Source of the DNA: Streptococcus oralis
GTDB taxonomy: Bacteria > Bacillota > Bacilli > Lactobacillales > Streptococcaceae
Length of the DNA stretch: 64,000 bases
Direction of reading: 5' to 3'
NCBI RefSeq assembly: GCF_023611505.1
Contig: NZ_CP097843.1
Span: 1,674,001-1,738,000, forward strand
Below the pieces are notes generated by a model, which worked only from the letters and a program-made list of their open reading frames with translations, was not told the DNA's origin and ran no database searches. The position numbers and the translations under genes were made by a program. This document shows positions 9,643-18,637 of this stretch, piece by piece. Position 1 is the first letter of the stretch. Every line of letters starts with the position of its first letter.

Positions 9643-10056
9643 TTATGCTTTTGGACGTTTAGTACCGTATTTAGAACGGCCTTGTTTACGATCGTTAACA
9701 CCTGCAGTATCAAGTGCACCACGGACGATATGGTAACGTACCCCTGGAAGGTCTTTTACACGTCCACCACGAAGAAGCACCACGCTGTGCTCTTGCAAGT
9801 TGTGTCCGATACCTGGGATGTAGGCAGTAACTTCGATAAGGTTGCTCAAACGTACACGAGCAAATTTACGAAGGGCAGAGTTAGGTTTTTTAGGTGTCAT
9901 TGTTCCAACACGAGTTGCTACACCACGTTTTTGTGGTGAAGAAACGTTTGTTTGAACTTTTTTATGACTGTTGTAACCAACGTTCAAAGCTGGTGATTTA
10001 GATTTTTCTACTTTTGATTTACGCGGTTTGCGAACCAATTGGTTAATTGTAGGCAT
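9643..10056 (-). CDS. rpsL: 30S ribosomal protein S12, 137 aa
   Basis: Decoding-centre protein of the 30S subunit. The diagnostic segments [11 protein letters not shown] and [13 protein letters not shown] are wild type, with the lysines whose replacement gives streptomycin resistance intact. The sequence therefore predicts a susceptible allele. It is the first gene of rpsL-rpsG, with a promoter about 140 nt upstream and a structured leader. Confidence 0.99.
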   Translation of the reverse strand: MPTINQLVRKPRKSKVEKSKSPALNVGYNSHKKVQTNVSSPQKRGVATRVGTMTPKKPNSALRKFARVRLSNLIEVTAYIPGIGHNLQEHSVVLLRGGRVKDLPGVRYHIVRGALDTAGVNDRKQGRSKYGTKRPKA

Positions 10057-10155
10057 CTACATTCTCCTGTGTTTTTTTATTTTTGGTGATGATACACTTG
10101 GTGACAGCTACCATCTGTGTGTACTTTTGCAACATTTGTCAGCACGTCCCTGTAC

Positions 10156-10175
10156 ACTTTTGAGAGACCAAAAGT
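10156..10175 (-). other. Hairpin in the rpsL leader
   Basis: ACTTTTG and CAAAAGT form a 7-bp stem with a 6-nt loop inside the roughly 135-nt untranslated leader of rpsL. It could be part of an autoregulatory site; no known motif was recognised. The rest of 10057-10290 holds only the leader and promoter. Confidence 0.45.
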
Positions 10176-10192
10176 AAAAAGTACCATCTATT

Positions 10193-10222
10193 ATTGTAAC
10201 ACAATTTTTCCTTCATTGTCAA
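10193..10222 (-). promoter_or_regulatory. rpsL promoter
   Basis: Minus-strand TTGACA (10217-10222), an 18-nt spacer and TACAAT (10193-10198). Confidence 0.7.
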
Positions 10223-10287
10223 GATATTTTTCATTTTTATTCTGATCTTTTAACTCTTTGACACTGGTTTTCACTGCTTTTCTAAAC

Positions 10288-10310
10288 AAAAAAGGAGGCA
10301 ATCTGCCTCC
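10288..10310 (-). terminator. Terminator after the two-component/ABC operon
   Basis: Minus-strand GGAGGCA-GAT-TGCCTCC followed by TTTTTT, located 63 nt after the response-regulator stop. Confidence 0.9.
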
Positions 10311-10372
10311 TACATTCTAGTATGGATTTCCTTCGATTTAGCAATCATTTGAGTTGTTTTTTATCTTTCTTA

Positions 10373-12071
<1,699 letters not shown>

Positions 12072-12075
12072 AGAT

Positions 12076-12810
12076 TTATTTTACCTCAATCCGTTTTTTA
12101 AGCTGGATTACCAGTACACTAAAGAACACTGTATAGCCTAGTACAACCAAGGCAGAAAGAATATTCAACTCATGGTGCTCCAAATAAGTAGAGACGACCT
12201 GCATCAGTTGATAGGTTGGAGTCAGTTTTCCAATAGATTGGAGCCATTCTGGGAAGGAACTCAAAGGGAACCAGAGTCCACCTAGGACAGCCAAAGCAAT
12301 ATAGGCAATATTTCCAATAACCGTCATCAATTGAGCACTGGGAAGCAAGCTCACCAAGACCCCCATACTGATAAAGACCACACTTCCGACCAGCAACATA
12401 ACTCCAATCACCAACCAATCAAGCCAAGGCAGAGTCACTCCACGGACAAAATGACCAACTGAAAAGACAACTATAATTGATAACAAGAAAGTCAGTAGAG
12501 TACTGAACAGTTTTGATACATAATATTCTACCATAGATACGGGAGAATGTTGAATCAATTTTTGCCAGTTGTTTGTCTTATCAGACTCGAGTGTGCTAGG
12601 AATGCTGAAAAAGGCGCTTGACATGATACTAAAGAGCGTCATGGCAAAAAGATAGGCTTGAAGAGCGATCTCTGGAATATCTGACCCTGACATCATACCA
12701 GAAAAGATAAGGTAAAACACACTTGGAAGTCCGATGGAAAGCAAGTAGTAGACGGCTTGCCGTTTCATCAGAATGATTTCCACTTTCATGAGACTTGTCA
12801 TATTTTTCAT
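12076..12810 (-). CDS. ABC-2 type transporter permease, 244 aa
   Basis: Six predicted membrane helices with the ABC-2 fold: a cytoplasmic start MTSLMKVEIILMKRQAVYYL, the conserved loop SDKTNNWQKLIQHSPVSMVEYYVSKL, and GGLWFPLSSFPEWLQSIGKLTPTYQLM near the C terminus. It pairs with the ATPase gene 12 nt upstream to form an exporter, likely for a peptide or drug. I choose the ATG at 12810 because AGGAGA is correctly spaced for it; the TTG at 12816 sits inside that site. Confidence 0.9.
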   Translation of the reverse strand: MKNMTSLMKVEIILMKRQAVYYLLSIGLPSVFYLIFSGMMSGSDIPEIALQAYLFAMTLFSIMSSAFFSIPSTLESDKTNNWQKLIQHSPVSMVEYYVSKLFSTLLTFLLSIIVVFSVGHFVRGVTLPWLDWLVIGVMLLVGSVVFISMGVLVSLLPSAQLMTVIGNIAYIALAVLGGLWFPLSSFPEWLQSIGKLTPTYQLMQVVSTYLEHHELNILSALVVLGYTVFFSVLVIQLKKRIEVK

Positions 12811-12822
12811 CGTCAATCTCCT

Positions 12823-13698
12823 TTAGTCTTGAGTCGTTTCGAAGATGCTGTCTAAGAGAGTTCGATTGCGAACTTCAATTTCTTCGATCGTGCAGCCCTG
12901 TTCTTTCAAGACTTCCCATACCTGGCTGGCTTCTTTGGTTGTGAAGGAAAGTGCATTTTGCTTGATTTCAATCTCTTGAACCACAGTCAAGGTACTGACA
13001 AAATCCTGATAGGTTAGAGGCACCGTAAAATGCTTTTCTTGTTCTTCACCACGCATGGCATAAGGTGTCGTGTCACGAATCAATTCGCCCTTGTGGAGGA
13101 CCAAGATGCGGTCAGCCGTATGTTCTACCTCTTCGATATAGTGAGAAGAGTAGACAATGGTGACACCATTTTTCTTTAACCGATTGACAATTTCCCAAAA
13201 ATGCTGACGTGTCGAGGTATCCATGGCAGCAGTTGGCTCGTCTAAAAATAGAATTTCCGGACGACCTATTAAAGTCAACACGAAAGAGAACAAACGTTTT
13301 TGCCCACCAGACAACTTGCCCGCTAGCTGATTTTTCTGCTTGTCCGAAAACCTTAGCAAATCATCAATTTCTTTGTCTGAAAGACTGTTAGGATAAAGTG
13401 ACTTGAAAAATGATAGAAGTTCTTTCACTTTCAAGCTTTGGACAACTGCATTTTCTTGAGGCAAGACAGAAACAAGCTGCTTTAATCGAGGATCGATTGG
13501 CGCAAATCCTTGAATGGTTACCTGACCTGAGCTCACGAACTTGTCACCCAAGAGGCAATCAATCAAAGTTGTCTTTCCTGCTCCATTAGGTCCTATCAAG
13601 GCGACACATTCACCATCGTTGATTTCAAAGGAGATGTTCCGCAAGATCTCCTTGTCTTTTATTTTCTTACTCAATTTCTCAACTTTAATCACAGTCAT
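12823..13698 (-). CDS. ABC transporter ATP-binding protein, 291 aa
   Basis: Walker A GPNGAGKTTL (about 36-45), Q-loop in LPQEN, signature LSGGQKRLFSFVLTL, Walker B ILFLDEPTAAMD, and H-loop SSHYIEE. A C-terminal extension of about 80 residues follows the nucleotide-binding domain, as in ABC-2 exporters (CcmA-like family). It powers the permease encoded next. Its ATG overlaps the end of the preceding small membrane gene by 14 nt. Confidence 0.94.
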   Translation of the reverse strand: MTVIKVEKLSKKIKDKEILRNISFEINDGECVALIGPNGAGKTTLIDCLLGDKFVSSGQVTIQGFAPIDPRLKQLVSVLPQENAVVQSLKVKELLSFFKSLYPNSLSDKEIDDLLRFSDKQKNQLAGKLSGGQKRLFSFVLTLIGRPEILFLDEPTAAMDTSTRQHFWEIVNRLKKNGVTIVYSSHYIEEVEHTADRILVLHKGELIRDTTPYAMRGEEQEKHFTVPLTYQDFVSTLTVVQEIEIKQNALSFTTKEASQVWEVLKEQGCTIEEIEVRNRTLLDSIFETTQD

Positions 13699-13879
13699 GA
13701 GATTCTCCTTTCAACCACTCCATTCCCATAGGGAAAACGACAAAAATCATAAATCCAATCCCCCAAGCACCACGAATGAATTGGCGAAGCAAGGTTTGGT
13801 CAAACCAACCTGTAAACATTTCCACTAACCATGCCAAGAGTGACAGGCCGATAAAAAGATAGGTGATTGTTTTTTTCAT
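13685..13879 (-). CDS. Small two-helix membrane protein, 64 aa
   Basis: Two hydrophobic segments (about 5-22 and 37-54) with a short loop containing FTGWFDQTLLRQFIRG. The ribosome site AGGAG overlaps the end of the upstream gene, with which it shares an ATGA start/stop junction; its own end overlaps the ATPase start by 14 nt. Tight coupling on both sides suggests a real gene, perhaps an accessory of the transporter or sensor. Family not recognised. Confidence 0.75.
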   Translation of the reverse strand: MKKTITYLFIGLSLLAWLVEMFTGWFDQTLLRQFIRGAWGIGFMIFVVFPMGMEWLKGESHDCD

Positions 13880-14067
13880 TCCTCAAACTCCTTTTTCACT
13901 TCTCTGACTAATTTCAAACCTTCTCTGACAAGCCAAGACATCATTCCAAAGCCAGCAAAGAGCTCCCAAGGAAAATGGTAGAAACCTTCGTCCAATCCTG
14001 AAAACATGAGATAGGTCATAACTCCTGCTGCTACTAAACTCACTGCGACAATCATTTTATTTTTCAT
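13876..14067 (-). CDS. Small two-helix membrane protein, 63 aa, first gene of the ABC/two-component operon
   Basis: Hydrophobic segments at about 4-20 and 32-48, then a charged tail LKLVREVKKEFEE. The start is set at the ATG 14067, behind GGAG. The earlier TTG at 14094 overlaps the -10 box, so it cannot be the start. It resembles the following 64-aa protein in layout (helix, acidic/aromatic loop, helix), so the two may be distant paralogues. Function unknown; it is co-transcribed with the transporter and its two-component system. Confidence 0.72.
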   Translation of the reverse strand: MKNKMIVAVSLVAAGVMTYLMFSGLDEGFYHFPWELFAGFGMMSWLVREGLKLVREVKKEFEE

Positions 14068-14093
14068 TTCTTCTTTCTCCATTTCATACTTCA

Positions 14094-14158
14094 ATTATAG
14101 TCTTTTGAAGTTAGCGGAGCTAGATGCTTCTGTCACTAGGAAATATGACAAATGTCAT
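14094..14158 (-). promoter_or_regulatory. Activator-dependent promoter with palindrome ATGACAAATGTCAT
   Basis: A -10 TATAAT at 14094-14099 lacks a recognisable -35 at the right distance (TAGCTC). A perfect 14-bp palindrome ATGACAAATGTCAT lies at 14145-14158, centred about 64 bp upstream of the expected transcription start. That is the arrangement of a promoter switched on by a dimeric NarL-type regulator such as the one encoded in this operon. The link is inferred. Confidence 0.55.
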
Positions 14159-14190
14159 AAAAAAAGAAAGCTGCAAAATCAACTTTCTTT
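14158..14190 (-). terminator. Terminator after fakA
   Basis: Stem GAAAGTTG/CAGCTTTC (one G-T pair) followed by a T-rich run on the minus strand, 20 nt after the fakA stop. Confidence 0.75.
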
Positions 14191-14206
14191 TTAATCGATT
14201 AAATTT

Positions 14207-15874
14207 TTATTCCACACTGAAAAGATATGGATATACAGGTTGTTGACCTTGGTGAATCTCTACTTCAACATCTTCGAATTCTTCTGTGATTTCTTGGGCG
14301 ATTTGGTTAGCCAATTCTTCACTTCCATCTTCACCAATATAGAAGGTTACGATTTCACTGTCTTCATCCAACATATGTTTCAATGTTTTAGTCAAAGTTT
14401 GGTGCATGTCAGGGTTTGATACGAGGATCTTACCATCTACCATACCAAGATTGTCATTTTCATGAATTTCCAAACCATCGATAGTCGTGTCACGAACGGC
14501 TGTTGTTACACTACCGCTGACCACATCACCAAGAGCTGCAGTCATGCGTTCTTTATTTTCTTCGATAGACTTGCTTGGATCGAAGGCAAGAAGACTCGTC
14601 AACCCTTGAGGAATTGTACGTGCTTCTACCACAACAGCAGGTTGTTCAAGCACTTCAGCCGCAGACTGAGCTGCCATAAAGATATTTTTGTTGTTCGGCA
14701 AGAAGATGATGTTGCGAGCATTGACCTGTTCAACAGCCTTGATAAAGTCTTCTGTTGAAGGGTTCATTGTCTGACCACCTTCGATGACATAATCCACACC
14801 TTGGGCACGGAAGATATCTGCTAAACCTTGACCAGCTACTACTGCGATAAGGGCATACTCTTTTGTTTCAGCAGGCTTGTTTCCTTGAGTTGCTTCTTTT
14901 TCAACTTGCGCCTCGTGTTGATTACGCATGTTGTCCACTTTGACCTTGATCAAGCTACCATATTTAAGACCTTCTTGCATGACAAGACCTGGATCTTCTG
15001 TATGGACGTGAACTTTGACGATTTCATCATCATTGACAACAAGTAGAGAGTCACCTAAGTCATTCAAGTAGTTACGGAATTCATCGTAGTCAAAGTCCTT
15101 AGAATAAGTTGGACCTTGTTTGAGAGCTACCATGATCTCTGTACAGTAACCGAAGGTAATATCCTCAGTTGCCACATGCCCTGCTACAGACTTGTGGTGC
15201 TCTGCATTGATCATTTCACTCATGTTGGCAGGAGTCGCTACAAAGTCTTCAGAAGCACTGTATTCACCAGTAAGAGCTGAAAGGAAGCCTTCGTAGATGA
15301 AGACCAAACCTTGACCACCTGAGTCTACCACACCAACTTCCTTAAGGACTGGAAGCATTTCTGGTGTCTTAGCCAAAGCTGCTTTCGCGCCTTCCAAGGC
15401 TGCACGCATGACCTCAACAGCATCATCTGTCTCCTCGGCCTTTTTCTTAGCCCCAATGGCTGCACCACGAGAAACAGTCAAAATAGTTCCTTCAACTGGT
15501 TTCATAACCGCTTTATAAGCTACTTCGACACCGGATTGGAAGGCAAGAGCCAAGTCTTGACCTGTTAATTCATCTTTTTCCTTGATAGCCTGAGAGAAGC
15601 CACGGAAGAGCTGAGAAGTGATAACCCCTGAGTTCCCACGCGCACCCATCAAGAGCCCTTTGGCAAGAATGCTCGCTACTTCTCCAACTGTAGAAGCAGG
15701 CTTGTCTGCTACTTCTTTCGCACCATTTTCAATGGTCATTCCCATGTTTGTCCCAGTATCTCCATCTGGAACTGGAAAGACGTTCAATGAATTGACATAT
15801 TCTGCTTGCTTATTCAAACGAGTTGATGCAGCCTGCACCATCTCTTGGAATAAACTGGTAGTAATTTTTGACAC
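14207..15874 (-). CDS. fakA: Fatty acid kinase subunit A (DAK2 domain/YloV family), 555 aa
   Basis: The N-terminal DhaL-like ATP-binding domain (about 1-200) includes NVFPVPDGDTGTNMGMT, whose aspartates bind Mg-ATP, and GARGNSGVITSQLFRG. A middle domain and a C-terminal DegV-like fold follow. FakA phosphorylates fatty acids held by DegV/FakB proteins, so that exogenous fatty acids enter phospholipid synthesis. It starts with GTG behind GGAG and lies 2 nt after asp23, the usual arrangement in Firmicutes. Confidence 0.93.
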   Translation of the reverse strand: MSKITTSLFQEMVQAASTRLNKQAEYVNSLNVFPVPDGDTGTNMGMTIENGAKEVADKPASTVGEVASILAKGLLMGARGNSGVITSQLFRGFSQAIKEKDELTGQDLALAFQSGVEVAYKAVMKPVEGTILTVSRGAAIGAKKKAEETDDAVEVMRAALEGAKAALAKTPEMLPVLKEVGVVDSGGQGLVFIYEGFLSALTGEYSASEDFVATPANMSEMINAEHHKSVAGHVATEDITFGYCTEIMVALKQGPTYSKDFDYDEFRNYLNDLGDSLLVVNDDEIVKVHVHTEDPGLVMQEGLKYGSLIKVKVDNMRNQHEAQVEKEATQGNKPAETKEYALIAVVAGQGLADIFRAQGVDYVIEGGQTMNPSTEDFIKAVEQVNARNIIFLPNNKNIFMAAQSAAEVLEQPAVVVEARTIPQGLTSLLAFDPSKSIEENKERMTAALGDVVSGSVTTAVRDTTIDGLEIHENDNLGMVDGKILVSNPDMHQTLTKTLKHMLDEDSEIVTFYIGEDGSEELANQIAQEITEEFEDVEVEIHQGQQPVYPYLFSVE

Positions 15875-15876
15875 GA

Positions 15877-16242
15877 TTATTCTCCTACAACTTTGATATT
15901 TTGAATGTAGACATTCACAGTCTGAGCAGTAATTCCTAGTTGATTTTCTAAACTAAAACGAACACGCTCTTGAATGTTTTTTGACACTTCGCTTATCTTT
16001 ACTCCGTAGCTCAATACGGTATAAACATCAACTGCAATGCTACCATCCTCGGCTGCCTTCACGACAACACCCTTAGAATAATTTTCCTTACCAAGAAGGG
16101 CTTGGAAATTGTCTTTGAGGGCATTTTTACTAGCCATACCGACCACACCAAAAATCTCAGTTGCGGCACCACCTACTACGGTTGCAATCACTTCATCTGT
16201 CAGTTCGATTTGACCATCTTTTGTATTAATTTTTACAGTCAT
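15877..16242 (-). CDS. Asp23/Gls24 family protein, 121 aa
   Basis: Starts MTVKINTKDGQIELTDEVIATVVGGAATE and contains GVKISEVSKNIQERVRFSLENQLG, the core of the Asp23 (DUF322) family. Members are envelope-stress or cell-envelope-associated proteins and are commonly encoded beside the DAK2 gene. The ATG at 16242 is preceded by GAGG. A longer frame reaching 16446 would begin inside the BOX repeat and has no ribosome site, so I reject it. Confidence 0.92.
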   Translation of the reverse strand: MTVKINTKDGQIELTDEVIATVVGGAATEIFGVVGMASKNALKDNFQALLGKENYSKGVVVKAAEDGSIAVDVYTVLSYGVKISEVSKNIQERVRFSLENQLGITAQTVNVYIQNIKVVGE

Positions 16243-16325
16243 TTTTTTTACCTCAACTAGTTGATACTCTATTTTATCATATTTCAGCCCAAGTGTAAAA
16301 GCAGAATGCTGTATCGGCGGATATT

Positions 16326-16432
16326 TATACTCAATGAAAATCAAAAAGCAAACTAGGAAGCTAGCCACAGACAGTACTTGAGTACGGCAAGGCGAAGCTG
16401 ACGTGGTTTGAATTTGATTTTCGAAGAGTATT
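16326..16432. repeat. BOX element
   Basis: The left end is TACTCAATGAAAATC...AACTAGGAAGCTAGCC (boxC-like) and the right end is TACGGCAAGGCGAAGCTGAC... TTTTCGAAGAGTA (boxA, the part used for BOX-PCR). BoxB is missing or reduced. It lies between asp23 and rpmB. BOX elements are non-autonomous mobile repeats of S. pneumoniae and its close relatives. Confidence 0.88.
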
Positions 16433-16464
16433 ACTCTATTTTTCAAATGGTTTTATCTCTAGAG

Positions 16465-16493
16465 CAAAAAAAAAAAGACCTAAGCGGTCTTTT
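16465..16493 (-). terminator. Terminator after rpmB
   Basis: Minus-strand AAAAGACC-GCTTA-GGTCTTTT, then a long T run; 9 nt after the rpmB stop. Confidence 0.88.
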
Positions 16494-16501
16494 CATCTTT
16501 A

Positions 16502-16690
16502 TTAAACGCGTTCAACTTTACCTGATTTCAAAGCACGAGCTGAAGCCCAAACTTTTTTAGGTTTACCATCGATAAGAACAGTAACTTTTTGAAGGTTTGG
16601 TTTTACGGCACGTTTTGTTTGGTTCATCGCGTGTGAACGGTTGTTTCCCGATACAGTCTTACGACCTGTAAAGTAACATACTTTAGCCAT
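16502..16690 (-). CDS. rpmB: 50S ribosomal protein L28, 62 aa
   Basis: Starts [27 protein letters not shown] and ends [12 protein letters not shown], matching bacterial L28. There is only one CXXC-like cysteine, so it is the zinc-free form. Monocistronic, with AGGAGG before the ATG and its own terminator. Confidence 0.98.
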   Translation of the reverse strand: MAKVCYFTGRKTVSGNNRSHAMNQTKRAVKPNLQKVTVLIDGKPKKVWASARALKSGKVERV

Positions 16691-16796
16691 TGTGTTTTCC
16701 TCCTATTAGATCTAATATAGCGGATGTGCTAGCACCACATACCGTACTATGTTATCACACTTTCTCTATTTTGGCAAGGAAATTCGGAGACTTTTT

Positions 16797-17471
16797 TTAT
16801 TTAACGTAAACAACTCCAAGTTTACCAAAAGCGACTTCCCCACGGATAATCAAGGTTTTGTTTGTTGGCGCTACAGGAGCATCTGCCTTAGCTGCACCAA
16901 AGGAGGTTTCTACTTTCAAATCGACACGCCAGTGTTGTGGAACATAGACAGTTGCATTACCAAAAGCCACTTCGATATTCAGAGTTGCAAAATCACCTAA
17001 CATCTCTGCATTATCATAGTAGATTTTTGCATCTCCAAAAGCAACTTCAACTTGGTCATCTACGAGATCTTGATCTTGCTTATAGAAGGTCCCACTACCA
17101 AAAGCGACTTCCTTATCCGTGACGACTGTTTTTTTCCCATTGTACCACCATTTTTTGCCATACCAAAACTTACTTGAGTGAGTGAGATAGCCAACTCCTA
17201 GCACTGCTAAGATACTAGCCCAAAACAAAGACTGGTTTGGAATAGGAAAAATGTTATAAAAATGATTCGCAATCATTAAGGCTACTAGAGCGGTAAAAAC
17301 TGCTGATGTTAGATGACGACGAAGCAAAGCTTCAACTGATTGGTAAGCAAAAAAGGCGATACCAATCAAAGGCCATATTTTACCATCCAAAGAAGGAATG
17401 CCAAAATTTCCTTGCAGCAAGATCCAAGCTGCTAAAACCAATAAAACAATACCAAATGCTTTCTTTTTCAT
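16797..17471 (-). CDS. LiaF-like membrane protein with repeated VAFG motifs, 224 aa
   Basis: Four hydrophobic segments in the first 100 residues are followed by a beta-rich cytoplasmic domain in which the motif E-V-A-F-G recurs: KEVAFGSG, VEVAFGDA, IEVAFGNA, VETSFGAA and GEVAFGKL. This is the C-terminal 'cell wall-active antibiotics response' (LiaF/VraT-like, DUF2154) fold. It lies 5 nt after a LytTR regulator gene and must be co-transcribed with it. LiaF-type proteins restrain their cognate signalling system, so a regulator/inhibitor pair is the natural guess; that is inference. Confidence 0.85.
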   Translation of the reverse strand: MKKKAFGIVLLVLAAWILLQGNFGIPSLDGKIWPLIGIAFFAYQSVEALLRRHLTSAVFTALVALMIANHFYNIFPIPNQSLFWASILAVLGVGYLTHSSKFWYGKKWWYNGKKTVVTDKEVAFGSGTFYKQDQDLVDDQVEVAFGDAKIYYDNAEMLGDFATLNIEVAFGNATVYVPQHWRVDLKVETSFGAAKADAPVAPTNKTLIIRGEVAFGKLGVVYVK

Positions 17472-17476
17472 GCTTT

Positions 17477-17923
17477 TTACCTCATGTTTCTTAGATTTTC
17501 TTTTAGGAGGGATTGGTAATGTCGTGAAACATGAACCTCCTTGTGCGTCTGATAAAAGGAAATGGTGCCCGTTCCTGAAAAGGACTTGTCCACTGAGTAA
17601 ATCTGACGGATGTTTGCGATAGTTGACTTGGATACCCGACTGAAATAGCGAGGCAAGATGGACTCCAACTCATAAAGTTTGAGACGAACTTCATAGGCTT
17701 CCTTCTGGTTATGAGCGTAGATCTTGCTCCCTTCTGTTTCAAAGAAGAGAATTTCTGAAAGGTCTAGATAATATTCACCTGTCCCCTTGTAAAAAGTCAA
17801 CCTCGGAGCCTTTGACTCTTGCAAGAGCCGTTGCAAGTCTGCAATTTCATCTGTCAAAGCAGGGGTCTTGATGACAATTTCAGTCTCCTCTAAATTGCCG
17901 TCAATCTCAATTCGTAACTTCAT
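17477..17923 (-). CDS. LytTR-family transcriptional regulator, 148 aa
   Basis: The C-terminal two thirds (about 45-148) form a LytTR DNA-binding domain: LSEILFFETEGSKIYAH, YEVRLKLYELESILPRYFSRVSKSTIANIRQI and the final SFYQTHKEVHVSRHYQSLLKENL. There is no receiver domain, so it belongs to the one-component LytTR type (as HdrR or BrsR of S. mutans) that is usually paired with a membrane inhibitor. I choose the ATG at 17923 (5 nt from AGGAG); a GTG directly before it is too close to that site. It probably binds the direct repeat at 17983-18012. Confidence 0.88.
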   Translation of the reverse strand: MKLRIEIDGNLEETEIVIKTPALTDEIADLQRLLQESKAPRLTFYKGTGEYYLDLSEILFFETEGSKIYAHNQKEAYEVRLKLYELESILPRYFSRVSKSTIANIRQIYSVDKSFSGTGTISFYQTHKEVHVSRHYQSLLKENLRNMR

Positions 17924-17943
17924 CACATCTCCTTTCTGACTCT

Positions 17944-18012
17944 ACTATATCAAAGCTAAGTTAGGAATACAAGGGCAAAAAAGCAAGTGGTCAATTTAAA
18001 GCAGTAAGTGGT
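17944..18012 (-). promoter_or_regulatory. Promoter with LytTR-type direct repeat
   Basis: Two 9-bp direct repeats, GCAAGTGGT (17983-17991) and GTAAGTGGT (18004-18012), are separated by exactly 12 bp, the architecture of LytTR-family operators. On the minus strand they lie just upstream of a weak promoter (TTGTAT at 17967-17972, 17 nt, TATAGT at 17944-17949) that reads into the LytTR gene. This suggests autoregulation. Confidence 0.6.
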
Positions 18013-18036
18013 TGTAGGACTAGCTTAACTTACATG

Positions 18037-18540
18037 TCAGAATAGGAAGAAAAGGGATCCCCACACCAGACCACAAGCATAGCCAACTAAGACATCCTTA
18101 GGATAATGAACACCCCCTAAAACCCTCACCAAGCCCAGCAAAGCTGAAAAAATCAAGCATGCTAAGCCAACAGGTAGACTAGCATGCAGACAGGCCAGGG
18201 AGATGATAGTTGCCGAAAAGACATGGCGACTGGGCATAGACTGTCCCAAGCTATCCTTTTCAAGTAGGGGACTGATGTTCCAAGTTTCATAGGGTCGCGG
18301 GTGATTGATTTTCTTACGAAACAGGGACAAGATCACAAAGCCTGTAGCAGGGACAAACAAATAGACCCCGACTTGCTGACCAAGTCCTAGTTGCAGGTAA
18401 GTGGTGACTAGCAAGATCAAATAGATCAGGGGCATGGCGACTGTCATCAAACGATTGAAACTGCGTAATAGGAATAAAAGAGGGGGATGACTAGTTAGTC
18501 TGGAGCTGATATTTCGATACCATTCTTGATAATTTTTCAT
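18037..18540 (-). CDS. PAP2-family membrane phosphatase, 167 aa
   Basis: A polytopic membrane protein with the three phosphatase motifs: KKINHPRPYE (K-x6-RP type), QSMPSRHVFSA (PSRH), and RVLGGVHYPKDV (R-x5-H-x3-D). The catalytic histidines therefore face the outer leaflet. Enzymes of this family dephosphorylate undecaprenyl pyrophosphate, phosphatidylglycerol phosphate or similar lipids; which one cannot be said. It is a single gene between the ABC exporter genes and the LytTR pair. Confidence 0.92.
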   Translation of the reverse strand: MKNYQEWYRNISSRLTSHPPLLFLLRSFNRLMTVAMPLIYLILLVTTYLQLGLGQQVGVYLFVPATGFVILSLFRKKINHPRPYETWNISPLLEKDSLGQSMPSRHVFSATIISLACLHASLPVGLACLIFSALLGLVRVLGGVHYPKDVLVGYACGLVWGSLFFLF

Positions 18541-18605
18541 TTATAATTCTCATTCATTACCTTGTTTTCGTCTACAGGTGAGACGTTTGTCTTCTAGTAT
18601 AGTGC

Positions 18606-18632
18606 AGAAAAAGAAGGCCGTCAAGCCTTCTT
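18606..18632 (-). terminator. Terminator after the heterodimeric ABC exporter operon
   Basis: Minus-strand AGAAGGC-TTGAC-GGCCTTCT followed by TTTTC, directly after the stop at 18638. Confidence 0.8.
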
Positions 18633-18637
18633 TAGAT

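Noticed and set aside
14068..14094. Upstream TTG/ATG starts of the first small gene of the ABC/two-component operon
   Set aside because: The TTG overlaps the -10 box, and the ATG at 14082 falls at or next to the expected transcription start and has no ribosome site.
16243..16446. N-terminal extension of the Asp23-family protein
   Set aside because: It would be encoded by the BOX repeat and has no ribosome site; the ATG at 16242 gives the family's normal start.
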